64,000 nt of DNA. Source: Albifimbria verrucaria (lineage: Eukaryota > Ascomycota > Sordariomycetes > Hypocreales > Stachybotryaceae). How positions within the stretch are numbered: the stretch's first letter is position 1; each line of letters begins with the position of its first letter. The notes beneath the pieces are model-generated. The model did not search any database, was not told where the DNA came from, and saw only the letters and a list, made by a program, of their open reading frames with translations. Of this stretch, positions 46,883-58,523 are shown piece by piece. Both the position numbers and the translations under genes were made by a program. The stretch covers positions 372,001 through 436,000 of the forward strand of contig JAHREC010000018.1 in NCBI GenBank assembly GCA_020081605.1. The letters run 5' to 3'.

Positions 46883-48981
46883 ATGCATACCCCGGCCTGC
46901 GAGAGATGTCACAGACGCAAGGTCAAATGTGATAAAGTTGTTCCACATTGCACGCCTTGCATTAGGGCAAAGGCGGAATGCCACTATATGACCAGCGAGC
47001 ATCAGATTCGCCGCCGAAACACTCAGAAGCTGGAGCGTCGTATTAGAGAACTTGAATCCGAGAACCGGTTGCTGTCTTCAAGACTAACTCAAATCCATTC
47101 ACCTCCACGGAATACCTCCAGTCCTGCTGATCATAGGACCAGCCCAACAAATCTGTCTCGTCATGAGTCGAACGACCCTGGAGGGGTGTTGTTGCAGAAC
47201 AGGTCATGCAAATGTCTCTGATTGCAGGCGGAAGCGATCACTTCGTTGGCTCAGCAAGTGGAATATTGCTAGCAAATCTATTACAGACATGCCATACACC
47301 TTCTGCTCTGCTGCCAGAGACATATCGGAACACCACGATAATTTCAGGATCCCTGCCGCCAGATCATGTACCACCCCTACCGTCCAAAGCTATTGGCAGC
47401 AAGTTAATGCAGGCTTATTGCAATCATGATCATATTTGTTATCCTTACCTGTCGATTGAGAAATTACAGCAATCGTTCGAGGCCGTATATGACAAAAAGT
47501 CTCATTGCACAGCATCCGATGAATTTTTCGTTAGTATGGCTTTAGCTATTGCCACCGCTCAGGTTCACAAGTTCAATTGGAATGGAATCTATGATGCTGA
47601 AACTCACTACAACCGTGCCATGCTCAAGCTAGCGGATGTGATGGCTTCCGGGGAATTGACAGAATTCAAGCACTGCTACTAGTATGTCAATACCGAATGG
47701 GATCAACTTCTAAGAACACAACTGCCAACGTATGGCATTTGATCGGCCTTGCCGCTAGGATGTGCTTAGAAATGGGACTACACCGTTCTACCACTTACCA
47801 ACTTAATAATCTGGTTGATACGGAATCCCTCAGTTCCATTCGATGCAACTCAAGAAGAAGTGCTTCTGGAGTCTGATTGCACTTGATAGGGTGACGAGTA
47901 TTGCTCTAGGGCGACCTTTAGCGATACAGTTGGAAGACATTGATGTCAAGAAACCCAATATGGAGGCCCAAAGACGACAAATCTACCTTCGTGATCCCAC
48001 AGCAACGTCTGCCTTCACTGTGTTAGACGACCTGGCTGGTGAAGCCATATTTGCGCACGTTGTTTCATATCGTCTTCTCTGTGGGAGGATCCTAAATACT
48101 CTGTATCGAAATCCTGAGAATACCACATCCGACAACGGCAGTTTTGAGCAGGCTAGGATTCTCCTGAGCGATGAACTACGGGCTTGGGATGTTGATACAG
48201 GCAAGCTCCCTTTGACACAAGAGGAGCAGACAGAAGCCGACACAATCGCTAATTCGTCCTGTTTCCGTTCACCAGAATGGTGGAAATTGCTCTATCATAA
48301 CGCTATGTTAATGCTATACCGACCCTCTCCTTGTCTTTGTGATGCATCACAGAGTAGCACAACATTACAGAGAATATTCAATTCTGCTCAGGAGGCAATC
48401 AATTTATATGCAAGCCTTCACCGCTCAAAGAAGATGAACTATTCGTGGATCACAATGCATTCAGTTTTTAATGCTGGCCTTTCCTACATTTATGCTTTAC
48501 GGAATCACCTACAATCTATTCAGAGTTCCTTGCTATCAGATGTATCACAAGCGCGTCTGGACCCGAAACCAACTATCAACCAAGTATTCAACGATACCCG
48601 CGCCTGCTCCAAAGTATTGGTGGCGGTATCAGAACGATGGGACGCCGCAAAAACTGCTCCGACCTCTTTGATAAGCTGAGCGATGCAGTCATATCTGACA
48701 TTGTGGAGAGCTCACACGTGCCAACCTCCGATAGCTATGTATCACAACCTCACTCGCAACACATCCTCCAAGAAAATAATGAAGTAAACAATTCGCAAAC
48801 CCAAACTGTCCAAGTTGAAGGGGCTTATGACCACACTGCCAACTCGAATTATTTCCACGTCGATAGCACATTCAGAGACTGCTTCGGAGATTTACAAGAC
48901 CTGGCGCTCGATGAGTATCACAACGACGCTTTGTCCCGATTATCGAATGAATGGTTTTTAGAACTTGCAGGAGATGTGTAA
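46883..48981 (+). CDS. Zn(II)2Cys6 transcription factor with fungal-specific middle domain
   Basis: Restoring four missing bases gives an intronless frame of about 700 residues. The zinc cluster is at residues 6-34 (CERCHRRKVKC ... CTPCIRAKAEC), followed by a coiled-coil dimerisation stretch, KLERRIRELESENRLL. The fungal-specific transcription factor domain (PF04082 type) covers roughly residues 165-420. It includes YCNHDHICYPYL, the NVWHLIGLAARMCLEMGLHR helix, and KKCFWSLIALDR followed by LGRPLAI. The C-terminus is acidic and Gln/Asn-rich, like an activation domain. Missing bases lie near 47,180 (G run), 47,672, 47,840 and 48,651 (A run). ATG 46,883 is preferred because it places the zinc cluster at the usual position. 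The target genes are unknown; the closest candidates are the AtuA-like and transporter genes just downstream. Confidence 0.88.
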
Positions 48982-49095
48982 TTATGAAAGGGGTTACATC
49001 TGAGCAGTGACAATTGACGGGCATGGTACCCAGTTGAAACTTCGAAAAAACTATCAGTGTATTCTCTCATCTAATATTATTCGAGCTGATGGTTT

Positions 49096-50969
49096 TCATA
49101 TCCTCCCTCTTTCGAGAAACCGTGATGGAATGTCTACATATTTGCTTCGTAAGTACTCAGCAACGCCTTTCCCAAGGCCATCAACTCGATCTGATGAAGC
49201 AATACCCCCATTGAGGTTGTCAAGTACGCGGCTGTAAACGAAGTCAAAATTTGTGATTTGCCTGATTTTAAAAACCGAAAACTTACAAATGCACAGCCCT
49301 CAATCCAGGAAACTCTACACGTTCAACACGTCGCTCAACGTTCCCTTTAAACCAGTCGTCACCGAGTAGCTGCTTGAACTTGAAGACATTAAGAAGAGTG
49401 CGGAGCCAGTCGTACTCATCGTCGTGTTGGACAAAAATCCAACATTAGAATTGTCTCCCTTGTCGCCAGACCGAGCATGTACCAGCCTCCCAAGGGCTGT
49501 AAATTCCGTTCGGCCATAGCCCAAAAGATCTACTGGCTCAGCTGTATCCGAGGAAGGCCGGATGATCGGATATACCGCAGTACGAATAGGCGGGTTTATC
49601 CTGATTTGGGAGCCGTTGCTCATTTCGACGCGGTGATCGACTGCTGAAAGTGGCATCAGAGCTGGAAACATCTCCATGAACGGCTTTGGTTCCATGGTTC
49701 TGAAGTCTAAATTCATATGGTATCCTGGATAACTTTGCATGCGAAGTGCATATATAGGGATCTTGAACTTGTGCAAGTCGATGTCCTCTTTTCTTCTTGC
49801 TTGAGCAAAGACTCTCAAGAACACAGTACCTGCTTGCTGTGATTGAGGGTTGTGAGTCCCTGTACCATAAAGTTCGATACTCAGCCTGCTGAAGTTCCCA
49901 TCTTTATATGCATATTCTAGCTGCCGTCGCATCATCTCTGACTTCTCCGCAATGTCCAACCCATTAATGTAGAAGGTTGCTTCTGCTTGGAAACCGCCTT
50001 TGGCAGCAATCATCACCTTAGTGGTCGGTGGTGGAGGAAGCCCCTTAGCGCCCGTCACGAAAACGCAGTCTTCCTCTACAGCCTCTACTGTGACGCAGGA
50101 TAGATCAGCAACAACGTCAGGATTGAGGTAAAGATGGCCTTGTAGTTCATATAATAGCTGAGCTGTGACCGTATTTCGAGTGACATGCCCACCCCCTCAG
50201 CCGTTTTGCTAATCTTGCAGCGACCGAAACAATCGATTTCGGCTATTGGGAATGCTAAATCCACAAGTTCAGGGAGGAATTCCTTGAAACCAGAAAAGTT
50301 GGCGCCGACAACATACGGTCCACATTCGATAAGGTGGGCCGCAAGGAGAGATCCTGCCAGCTCCTCATACTGATCTTCTCGCCAACCATGCCACCATGCG
50401 GCAGCGCCCATTACTGGGGACGCATCGGTGCACCGCCCACATATGACAATGCTGGCTCCAGCCCTCAGAGCTTGAGCGATACCCCAGCAGCCGATATATG
50501 CAGTTGCAGAGCTGGGGCTGAATTCCCAATCTTTCAATGTCTTTTCCGGATGATCAAGGTGAGTAATAGTCATGGACTTTGCCTTCTCACTCATGACTAG
50601 ATCAGAGACATCATCCCCGAGTACAGCTGCGACGACTGAGTTCTCGTAACCCCGATCTTGGCATAGCTTTTGGACTTTTTGGTAAAGCATCATAGTGTTC
50701 AGTGCTCCCGCATTGGTGACCACCTTTATATCTCTCTCCATTATTCCATCGAGGCATTCTTCCAACTGTTCGTAAAACCCGTTTTCATAGCCCAAATTGG
50801 AATCTACCTCTTGCTTGATGATGGCATTCCAAGCAATGTTCATCTCGGAAAGCCAATCGCCTGTAATTACGTCGACATTGCCCGAACGCACCATGCGTTG
50901 CATAGCATGAGGGTGGTCACCGGTCGCACCGGAGACATTGCCGATGCGTACAGGATTCTTTTGTAACAT
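49096..50969 (-). CDS. AtuA-like acyclic terpene utilisation family protein (DUF1446)
   Basis: This gene encodes 606 residues. The N-terminus has PVRIGNVSGATGD near 50,955-50,915 and VDVITGDWLSEMN near 50,880-50,840, hallmarks of the DUF1446/AtuA family. GGDPS-type and DASPVMGAAAWW segments follow. The C-terminal part has LVHARSGDKGDNSNVGF near 49,490-49,440. A last exon after an intron (49,286-49,232) encodes GGIASSDRVDGLGKG and ends VDIPSRFLERGRI, stopping at 49,096-49,098. The start at 50,969 (MLQKNPVRIGN) is chosen for proximity to the first conserved motif. The bacterial relative AtuA belongs to citronellol/geraniol catabolism; the fungal function is not established. Missing bases lie near 50,160-50,140 and 49,433 (T run). 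The gene is divergent from a transporter, suggesting shared control. Confidence 0.85.
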
Positions 50970-51711
50970 ATTATTGGAGAAGAAAACACACTCAACAAAA
51001 TCGATGAATATTTGGGAGACCTTGTTTTGTGCATGTTCCAACTAAGTCTTATGTAGGCATATTCTCGATAACACCGCCCTGCCATAACGGATTACCGCCT
51101 TTGCTGCGTCTGATGAAAGTCATGTCACGCGCCGATCCTCGTGGAAATGTAGGCCCACTGTGAAAGGCAAGCTCCACCTAGATCGGCCTCGGCGACCGAG
51201 ACCGAAAGTCTAGCCTACAATGTGCGAGCGTATCCAAGCCATAAAGATACACTCTTTGGGTAAGCCTAGTGCGAAACTGATGCCTTCAATCAGAATAAAA
51301 TCGTAGTAATTCGTTCCAACAGCCTGTTTTCCCATAGTCCTAACGCCGAGATTGTACACAAATGATGGATCGCTAGCGTCTTGAAGGCGGCTTCGGACGC
51401 CGCGGCCGCAATGTGTACCTCGACCTCCACCGCAACTCCACATATCATGAAATGCTGGTCCAATAACGACGATCAGACTGGACATTGTCGAGTCATTTGT
51501 AATGTGCCAAGCAATCAACTGTGGAATTCTCAACCCTGTTGATAAAGTACCGTGTTATTTGCGGGGTGTTCAACCAGAATATGGGGAAACAGTACGAAGA
51601 TTGCGGGGAGGCTGATCTATTGGAGTATATATATCAACTATAACTCAGACTTGATTCAAAAATCGATGGTTTCTCACTATTCTTCCCATTTTTGATCGTC
51701 AACTAACAATC
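50970..51711. promoter_or_regulatory. Shared promoter region of the AtuA-like gene and the transporter
   Basis: The two genes diverge from this 742-bp region. TTGCGG occurs at 51,559-51,564 and 51,601-51,606, both times as TTGCGGGG, and CCGCAA at 51,406-51,411. A TATA-like TATATATAT at 51,626-51,634 lies about 80 bp before the transporter ATG. A 107-residue minus-strand frame at 51,210-51,533 shows no known domain, and I do not call it a gene. Confidence 0.5.
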
Positions 51712-53274
51712 ATGGCTCTACTTCCGAACCGTTCAGACCGACCCACTGTTGACATTGAGAAGACTATATCTGCGCAACATGACGACGGGTTGAAGCCAGA
51801 CTTGGCGCAGGTTGGAGGCGACTATTCAGGGGCTGTAGCTAAATCAGATCCTGCAGAGATCAGGCTTGTGAGAAAACTGGATTTCTGGATCATGGTGAGA
51901 CGGCGAGTCCTTCCACATAAAGATGTATAAATGCTGACTGAAACAAGCCCATCCTTTGGCTTATGTATTGGCTCAACTTCCTTGATCGCAACGCCATCAC
52001 GCTCGCTCGTTTGAATAACTTCGAAGAAGATCTTGGGCTCGTCGGAAATCAATACAATACTGCAGTATCGATCCTTTTTGTGGGTTACATCCTGGGTCAA
52101 GTGCCTAGCAATATGATTATCACTCGTGTCCGACCCAGTTGGTACATGGGCATTTGCATGATGGGTTGGGCAATAGTTAGTGGGCTAACTGCCGTTGCCC
52201 GCAACTATACAGGCATCGTTCTCACTCGTTTTTTCTCGGTGTTGTTGAAGCACCATACTATCCAGGGGCTCTCTACATTTTGTCCATCTTCTATACCCGC
52301 AAGGAGATCGCGACTCGGATTTCGATTCTATATTCTGGCAACATCCTTGCCTCGGCCTTTGCCGGCTTAATTGCCATCGGCGTCTTTGAACTTGATGGAG
52401 TTCACGGTGTTAGCGGTTGGAGGTGGCTTTTCATTATCCAAGGTGTAGCTACCTTTGTGATTGCAGTATTCGCATGCTTCATCCTTCCTGATGAACCACT
52501 CACGACAAGATGGCTGAGCCCAGAGGAGAGAAAACTGGCTCATGACAGGGTAGCCCGTGATACAGTTGGTCAGGAGAATAACGTATCGATGTGGAATGGT
52601 CTCAAGGAGTCTATCAGAGACCCCAAAGTGTGGGTCTTTGTGTACATGCAACACTTGCATATTGCCACCAACGGCTTTAAGAACTTTTTCCCCAGCATTG
52701 TTAAGACGCTTGGATTCAACAGAACCATCACGCTGGTTTTAACTTGCCCACCATATCTGGTTGCTGGTGGCGTCTCGATCGCATGGGCTGCTTCGTCTGG
52801 TCATTTCAATGAACGCACCTGGCATATCACTATTGCAAAAGCCGTGGCCACTTTTGGGTTTGTTCTAGGCTGCGCTACGTTGAACGTCGGTGCTCGATAT
52901 TTTGCCATGTGCGTTTTCACAATTGGTACTTATGGAGTAAACTCCATTATTTTGGGGTGGGTAAGCTCGACATGCGGTCAAACCAAGGAGAAAAAGGCCG
53001 CCGCACTTGCAATTGCGAATGTCAGCGCTACTCTAAGCTTGATCTGGACACCAGTAAGTCTAGAACTCTCCCTTCATTGATGACCGGTTTCTGACAGTTT
53101 CAAGTACATTTGGCCCGAGTCATCAAGCCCTCGCTATGTTCTGCCAATGGCAGCAAGCGCGGGATGGCTGTGGCATGTGCACTAGGCGCATGGTTCATGA
53201 GGTGGATGCTGATTAGGGAAAACCGGAAGATTAGACAAAGTGATTCAGAAGCGATATTGTTTTATGCGTACTAG
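51712..53274 (+). CDS. MFS transporter of the Dal5 / anion:cation symporter type
   Basis: Three exons, with introns at 51,895-51,947 and 53,054-53,104, give 486 residues, the usual length for this family. About twelve transmembrane helices are visible. Family landmarks are RKLDFWIM before helix 1, YWLNFLDRNAITLARL, the QYNTAVSILFVGYILGQVPSN helix, and GWRWLFIIQG in the middle. A late PYIWPESSSPRY loop precedes the last helix. Relatives carry organic anions such as allantoate, nicotinate, pantothenate or biotin; which substrate applies here cannot be read. Bases are missing near 52,234 (TTC-CTC) and 53,163 (G run). The divergent AtuA-like gene suggests import of a carboxylate that it helps degrade. 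Confidence 0.9.
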
Positions 53275-56224
53275 TGCCAGGTCTGCTTCTTGGCCTTATG
53301 ATTCGGAAATGCGGACGAACTAACGAATATGCTCTATAGTCTTCAGGCAGACGGGTCATCTATTTTAGCCGTATGACAGTCTATTTCTCGTATATCTTAA
53401 GCATTTTAATACCCGTATGATGATTCATGGATTCTCGAGCTAATATATGGTGTAATATAAGTTGCCACAGTCTACTTTGCCCCCAACAAGACGCGAATTG
53501 GCTATTCTGATGGTTGAGGTAAATAATTGGTATGGGATGATGGATCAAGTCGAGCAATTGTTCTCAGCATTACAAATGCTTCGAGACCAGGCACTTCACT
53601 CACACATTTCTGACACAAACCGCTGATCTTTTCCACAATATCTTGAATGTTTGGAGACAAATTCATAAGTTCAGAGTCTCCAACTTAGTTGCAGATTTTG
53701 GTCATCATGACCAATATAATATTCTAGAAGACTTTCGGCTGACTGGTCACGATAAAGTAAGGAACAAGTATGTCAAAGTGACGTCGGATCACCCAAAAAT
53801 TACCCCAAGATAATAGCCAATAGACCAGAAAAATGTTGTTAATCAACCCATCTATGGGTGTAAGCATGCATGCCCAATAAGCTGTAGATGAAGCTTTATT
53901 TCATTTTTTAATTCATCGCTGGATATGTCTCTCGACAAAAAATTGCCCTGGGCCATATTCAAGATCCTAGATATACCCTGCAGCAGAGAATAATCAGGTC
54001 AGAGATCACCTCCGTACTGGTATTTACCTAATATGGACACATCGTAACGCAAATCGGGACGATATGATACACCAATAAACATTAAGGATGAGAAGAGTCG
54101 GAATATCATAACAGGTTAGCCATAAGAATACGATTTTGGGACGTTGTGTTACCAAAAGGAGCTGCACCTGAGGGGTTTCTATGGGTTTGGAAGCACCACC
54201 CATTCAAAACCTACCTCAAGAAAGTGTTGTTCTGATTTGTGGTGGAATTATGATGCATAGAATAGCTATTAATTCTCTATGTATAAGTCTACTTACGCCA
54301 AGTTTCGATGCTACTATTGGCATATCATAGGTGTCAACAGTCCATGAGGTGATATTGCGGTCGCTTGGCGCAAAAACCAGCCCATCATGCAGCCTCTTTT
54401 GTCTTTCTGACTCAAGTGTGCCCCCATCAGCTGCGCCAACATCGCTACCTGTCTTACTTGTTAGCCCACCCGTTCCAATACGAGCTACGGGCATTTCGTA
54501 ACTCCGTCGGACCTGCCAGGTGAAAATGATCCTGGGCTAGGTTCTCAGCCTCGGCATCCCACTCTTGTTACCCCGAGTAAAATACGACATCCAGGGATGT
54601 TTTTCTGGTCCGAAATTATAACGCCGGCGGCTTTCCGCTAATTATTGTAGGGAATGGCCAAAATCAAGGATAAATCTGACGATGGAAGGGAGGAATTAAC
54701 TGATGAGCCAAGTCGCGGGATCGCTGCAGGGTACGTTGCCAAGGATGGGACAACCACGCGAGCGGTGCACAATCGCCGTACCCACAGAGCGGTCGCTGAA
54801 TGCAGGTCCAAAATTTTGCTATGCAATGTAACCTTCAAGTTGCCGGGCATATGCGGCTCGCTACCCGTACCGTGGGTTCAAAGTTGGAATTAGACCCCAC
54901 TGGAAATGGAGAGCCCAAGAGGACGGGTATGGTAATTACGAGGCTAACCTCGTACGTGAATTCTTCCGTATGAATACGATTTTGTGCATTTCTGCAATGT
55001 AAGAGCTTCATCTAGGTAGGCAAATACGGCAATGAGACTCCTGACCGCCAAAAACTGATTCATGCTCTAATACATCTTTCAATCCCCTATTCGTCTCTCA
55101 GGTGGAAATGAATATTTTTCTAGACCATATGTTTCAGAAATTTGTGTTTGTACATTGAATTTCTTGTAAATGTTATCGATTTTGGCCGTCGGACACATCG
55201 GAGTCACCGTATATAACAAGTATCCGTTACTCTGTTTACTCACCCTGATCCTATCGTCGGTTAGTTGCATGCAAATTATTCCTTAGGGAAATAGTAGCAC
55301 AATATGAGAAGAATTGAAGGAAAAACATCTTGACAATAGGGTGTTTGGATCTACCAATTTCTGTACTCGTCGGTATACAACACGACTTTTTCTTATCATT
55401 GATTCAATAGAGGAAGCCAATTGCCCGGTTCGCTCCATCAGTATCCAGATCCTGCCGACATCTTACCATTCAATCTCCTAACCCTTCATCTGAATGAGAA
55501 ACTTGGCTTGTATCGCCTTGCGAAGAATCGCGCTTCTTGCTTTAGGCCCCTGTGCGATCCAATAGAAACAGATAAGCACGACTACGATAGGATCAGTTGT
55601 GGCTTGAGACCAGAGTAAGGCCCCGAAATATCCGCCCGTGAACTTAGCGATGGGACTGGTCTAAGTAGGCTATGCAATCGAATTATTGGCTGATATGTCA
55701 TTGAAGCGGTGGCGGCGTTTGGCAAGAGATCCTCGGAAATGTTTCAAGCGAAGAGATAGCGAATTACTCGGGGTTTTCCACATTCGGTTTCGCCACCATC
55801 CTTACAGACCTAACGTGATTGGGATAGCTTTCACATCGGCTGGCGCAGCTAGCCCATGCCAGTCAGTCCTCGTTTTGACATGGGTAGACTAATGTCCGAA
55901 ATCATCAGCTAGACAGGACCCTTACTGTATGACGCAGGAGTTAAGGGATCGGCGTGTAAGCTTGTGCAATGGAGATGCAACCGGCTTTGCAATCCCGTAC
56001 GATAACGGGAAACTGGCTTGATTAGAAGCATCAGATCTTACCGCCATCCTTCACCAACCTTGGTCGACAACTATAAAATAAGACAAGACCTAGCTGGCAG
56101 CAGGTTCGCCGAAAGTCTGATAATCAAAGGCTTTCTCTGTCTCTGATTACATTCTTGTAACGTGATTTCCTTTCAAAGACTATTTGGCCCAAGGAAACCC
56201 AATAACAAAACCCCACAACTCACA
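53275..56224. other. Long intergenic region with no confident gene
   Basis: Nearly 3 kb lie between the Dal5-type transporter and the monooxygenase. It contains scattered short frames without recognisable domains (for example 54,654-54,893 and 55,421-55,618 on the plus strand) and a possible minus-strand exon listed separately. A TATA-like TATAAAATA at 56,072-56,080 lies 153 bp before the monooxygenase start. Confidence 0.4.
54290..54494 (-). other. Possible first exon of an unrecognised gene
   Basis: An ATG at 54,494 opens about 66 hydrophilic residues with Gly/Thr-rich then RLHDGLVFAPSDRN-like content, running into a good donor-like GTAAGT near 54,298. I could not find a convincing downstream exon. 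It may be a short unknown gene, a remnant or a chance frame. Confidence 0.2.
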
Positions 56225-58053
56225 ATGGCTATAACTGGTCCGCATCGGCCCACGAGCACATTGGAAAAGCCGAATGGCAATCACAAGAAGTCCGTCGGCA
56301 AGCGAGCCCAAAATTGGGTTCCTGTATCGGAACAAGCACTATACAGGCCCCGGAAACTGAGAATTGTCTGTATAGGTGCTGGCTACTCAGGGTTGATGAT
56401 AGCTCATAAAGTGAAATACGAAACCCCGGGGACCAATTCATTGATCTGGCCATATACGAGAAGAACTCGGATGTTGGAGGAACGTGGTTGGAAAACCAAT
56501 ATCCAGGTGTTGCCTGCGATGTATGCCAACTTAGCCCTGATTAAATGCTTTCCGACTGACAACTCTCTTAACAGGTTCCAGCTCACATTTATACTTTCCC
56601 TTTGAGCCAAATCCTGATTGGAGCTCTTTCTATGCCTCTGGTGCGGAGATTTGGGCCTACATCAAGCGGACAACCAAGAAATACAACCTTGATGAGCACG
56701 TCCAGTTCAATAGCCAAGTCAAGTCAAGTGTATGGAATGATGACAAAGGAAAGTGGATGTTGGAGGTAGACCAGCAAGGAAAAATAGTATATGATGAGGC
56801 CGATGTACTCATTAACGGCTCAGGGATCTTGAACAAATGGTGTTGGCCCAAAATCCCGGGCTTGAACAATTTTAGGGGCGAAGTCATGCACAGCGCCTCC
56901 TGGGATACATCCTTCGATTGGACGAACAAAAAGTTGCTCTCATCGGCAATGGATCGTCTGCGCTTCAGATTTTACCAAAGATGCAACCGAAGGCAGCAAA
57001 GATCGTGAACTACATTAGGTCACCAACCTGGATCTCAGCCAACTATACTGCAGAACTTACCCCAGAGGGCAAAAACTTCAAGTACACCGAAGAACAAAAG
57101 AGAGAGTTTCGCGAGAATCCGCAAAAGTTGACTGAATTACGGCGAGAAATTGAACATCATTTCAATCAGTTCTTTTACACAATTCTTATCGACAGCCCGC
57201 AACAGCAAGCGGCGATGAAGTCTTTGAGAAAAATGATGGAAGAGAGACTTAATTTTGACCCTGAGCTATGCTCAAAGCTAATTCCTGAGTGGAAAGTCGG
57301 ATGCCGCCGGCTGAGCCCAGGCGAAGGTTATCTCGAGGCTCTCCAGAAGCCCAATGTAAGGGCCGAGTTTTCTGGTATCGAAACCGTCAAAGAATTCGGC
57401 ATAGAGACAGCAGCAGGGTTTGAAGAATTCGATGCTATTGTTTGCGCTACGGGGTTCGATGTCAGCTTCACGCCCTCTTGGGAAGTGAGAGGCAAAGATG
57501 GCATTAATTTAGCAGAGCAATGGCGAGATGACCCAAAGGCCTATTTCGGAATATGTGCCCTCAACATGCCAAATTACTTCATCTTCAACGGACCTAATTG
57601 CCCGGTTGGTCATGGCAGTTTCCTTTCCGTTATGGACTGGACGGCCGATTACGTTCTCAAATGGTGCCGGAAAATCGCGGTTGAAGATATCAAGTGAGTG
57701 AATCCATAACTTTCGTTGAAACTCATGGGTGGGCCAGGTCGATTAACCTAAGATAGGTCTATTACGCCTAGCGAGAGAGCAACAGAAGACTATAACACTT
57801 ATACACAAGAGTTCATGAAGCGCACTGCATGGGCAAGCGGATGCAGGTCATGGTACAAAAATGGCAAGAGTGGAGGAAAAGTGACTGCAACCTATGCTGG
57901 CAGTGTCCTTCATTATAAAGAGATATTGAGAGTTTCAGGACCGAAGACTTCGAGTACGAATTCAACAGTCCAAACATGTTCAGATTCATGGGCAACGGCC
58001 TCACGATTGGAGAAGAAAAGGGAGAACACCTGGGATTCTATGTCACAAAGTAG
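56225..58053 (+). CDS. FAD-dependent Baeyer-Villiger-type monooxygenase
   Basis: Three exons, with introns at 56,521-56,574 and 57,694-57,756, give about 571 residues once four missing bases are restored (near 56,428 G run, 56,605 T run, 56,935 A run, 57,926). The FAD-binding motif is GAGYSG near residue 55, followed by the acidic [11 protein letters not shown] segment. The NADPH-binding motif is GNGSSA near 56,945-56,962. CATGFD near 57,450-57,467 closes the FAD domain. This is the fungal BVMO branch close to hydroxyacetophenone monooxygenase-like and sterigmatocystin StcW-like enzymes, which insert oxygen next to ketones. The tail ends [15 protein letters not shown]. It converges with a drug-type exporter 470 bp away, a pairing common in small metabolite clusters. 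The substrate is unknown. Confidence 0.9.
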
Positions 58054-58523
58054 GAACGCTGGCACGAGGTGACTTTCCTTGAATTAATTCACAACTTGCT
58101 TTCATAGTCTTTCTTATCAGTTTTTGTGGCTGGTATGGCCTTGATCTGCTAGGAACTCAGTTTTAGGTAATTGTGTGCTTTATGGTATACATGCATGAAC
58201 ATCGCTTGATATATCAACGAGGCGGGGAATATGAAATGAGAGCAGGATGATGCGAATTAGAGGACGCCGTGGTGACAAATTTCCTTCAGACTCTGCTAAA
58301 GGTTGTATGTCAGTATATGCTTAGTTAATGCGATACCACAACGTCTTAACAAATGTATTGCTTCTAAGTCCAAGTTGATTAATACGGTCAGAAATTGAAG
58401 ACATTTTCGAGCTGTATGGCCCATGTCAATACTGATACACGGTTCCGAGTTTGCGTTGCTGCCGTACTTGTTAAGTGGCTCGTCTTGGCTCTCAGCTAAC
58501 TTGCATGCTGGGAAGACACTAGT
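58054..58523. other. Convergent intergenic region
   Basis: Both flanking genes end here. The region is AT-rich with no coding exon or repeat that I can support. Confidence 0.45.

Noticed and set aside
51210..51533. Minus-strand 107-residue frame as a gene
   Set aside because: No domain, no signal peptide, no splice partner, and it sits in a promoter region between two divergent genes.
53275..56224. Short plus-strand frames at 54,654 and 55,421 as genes
   Set aside because: No recognisable motifs and no supporting splice structure; the lengths are expected by chance.
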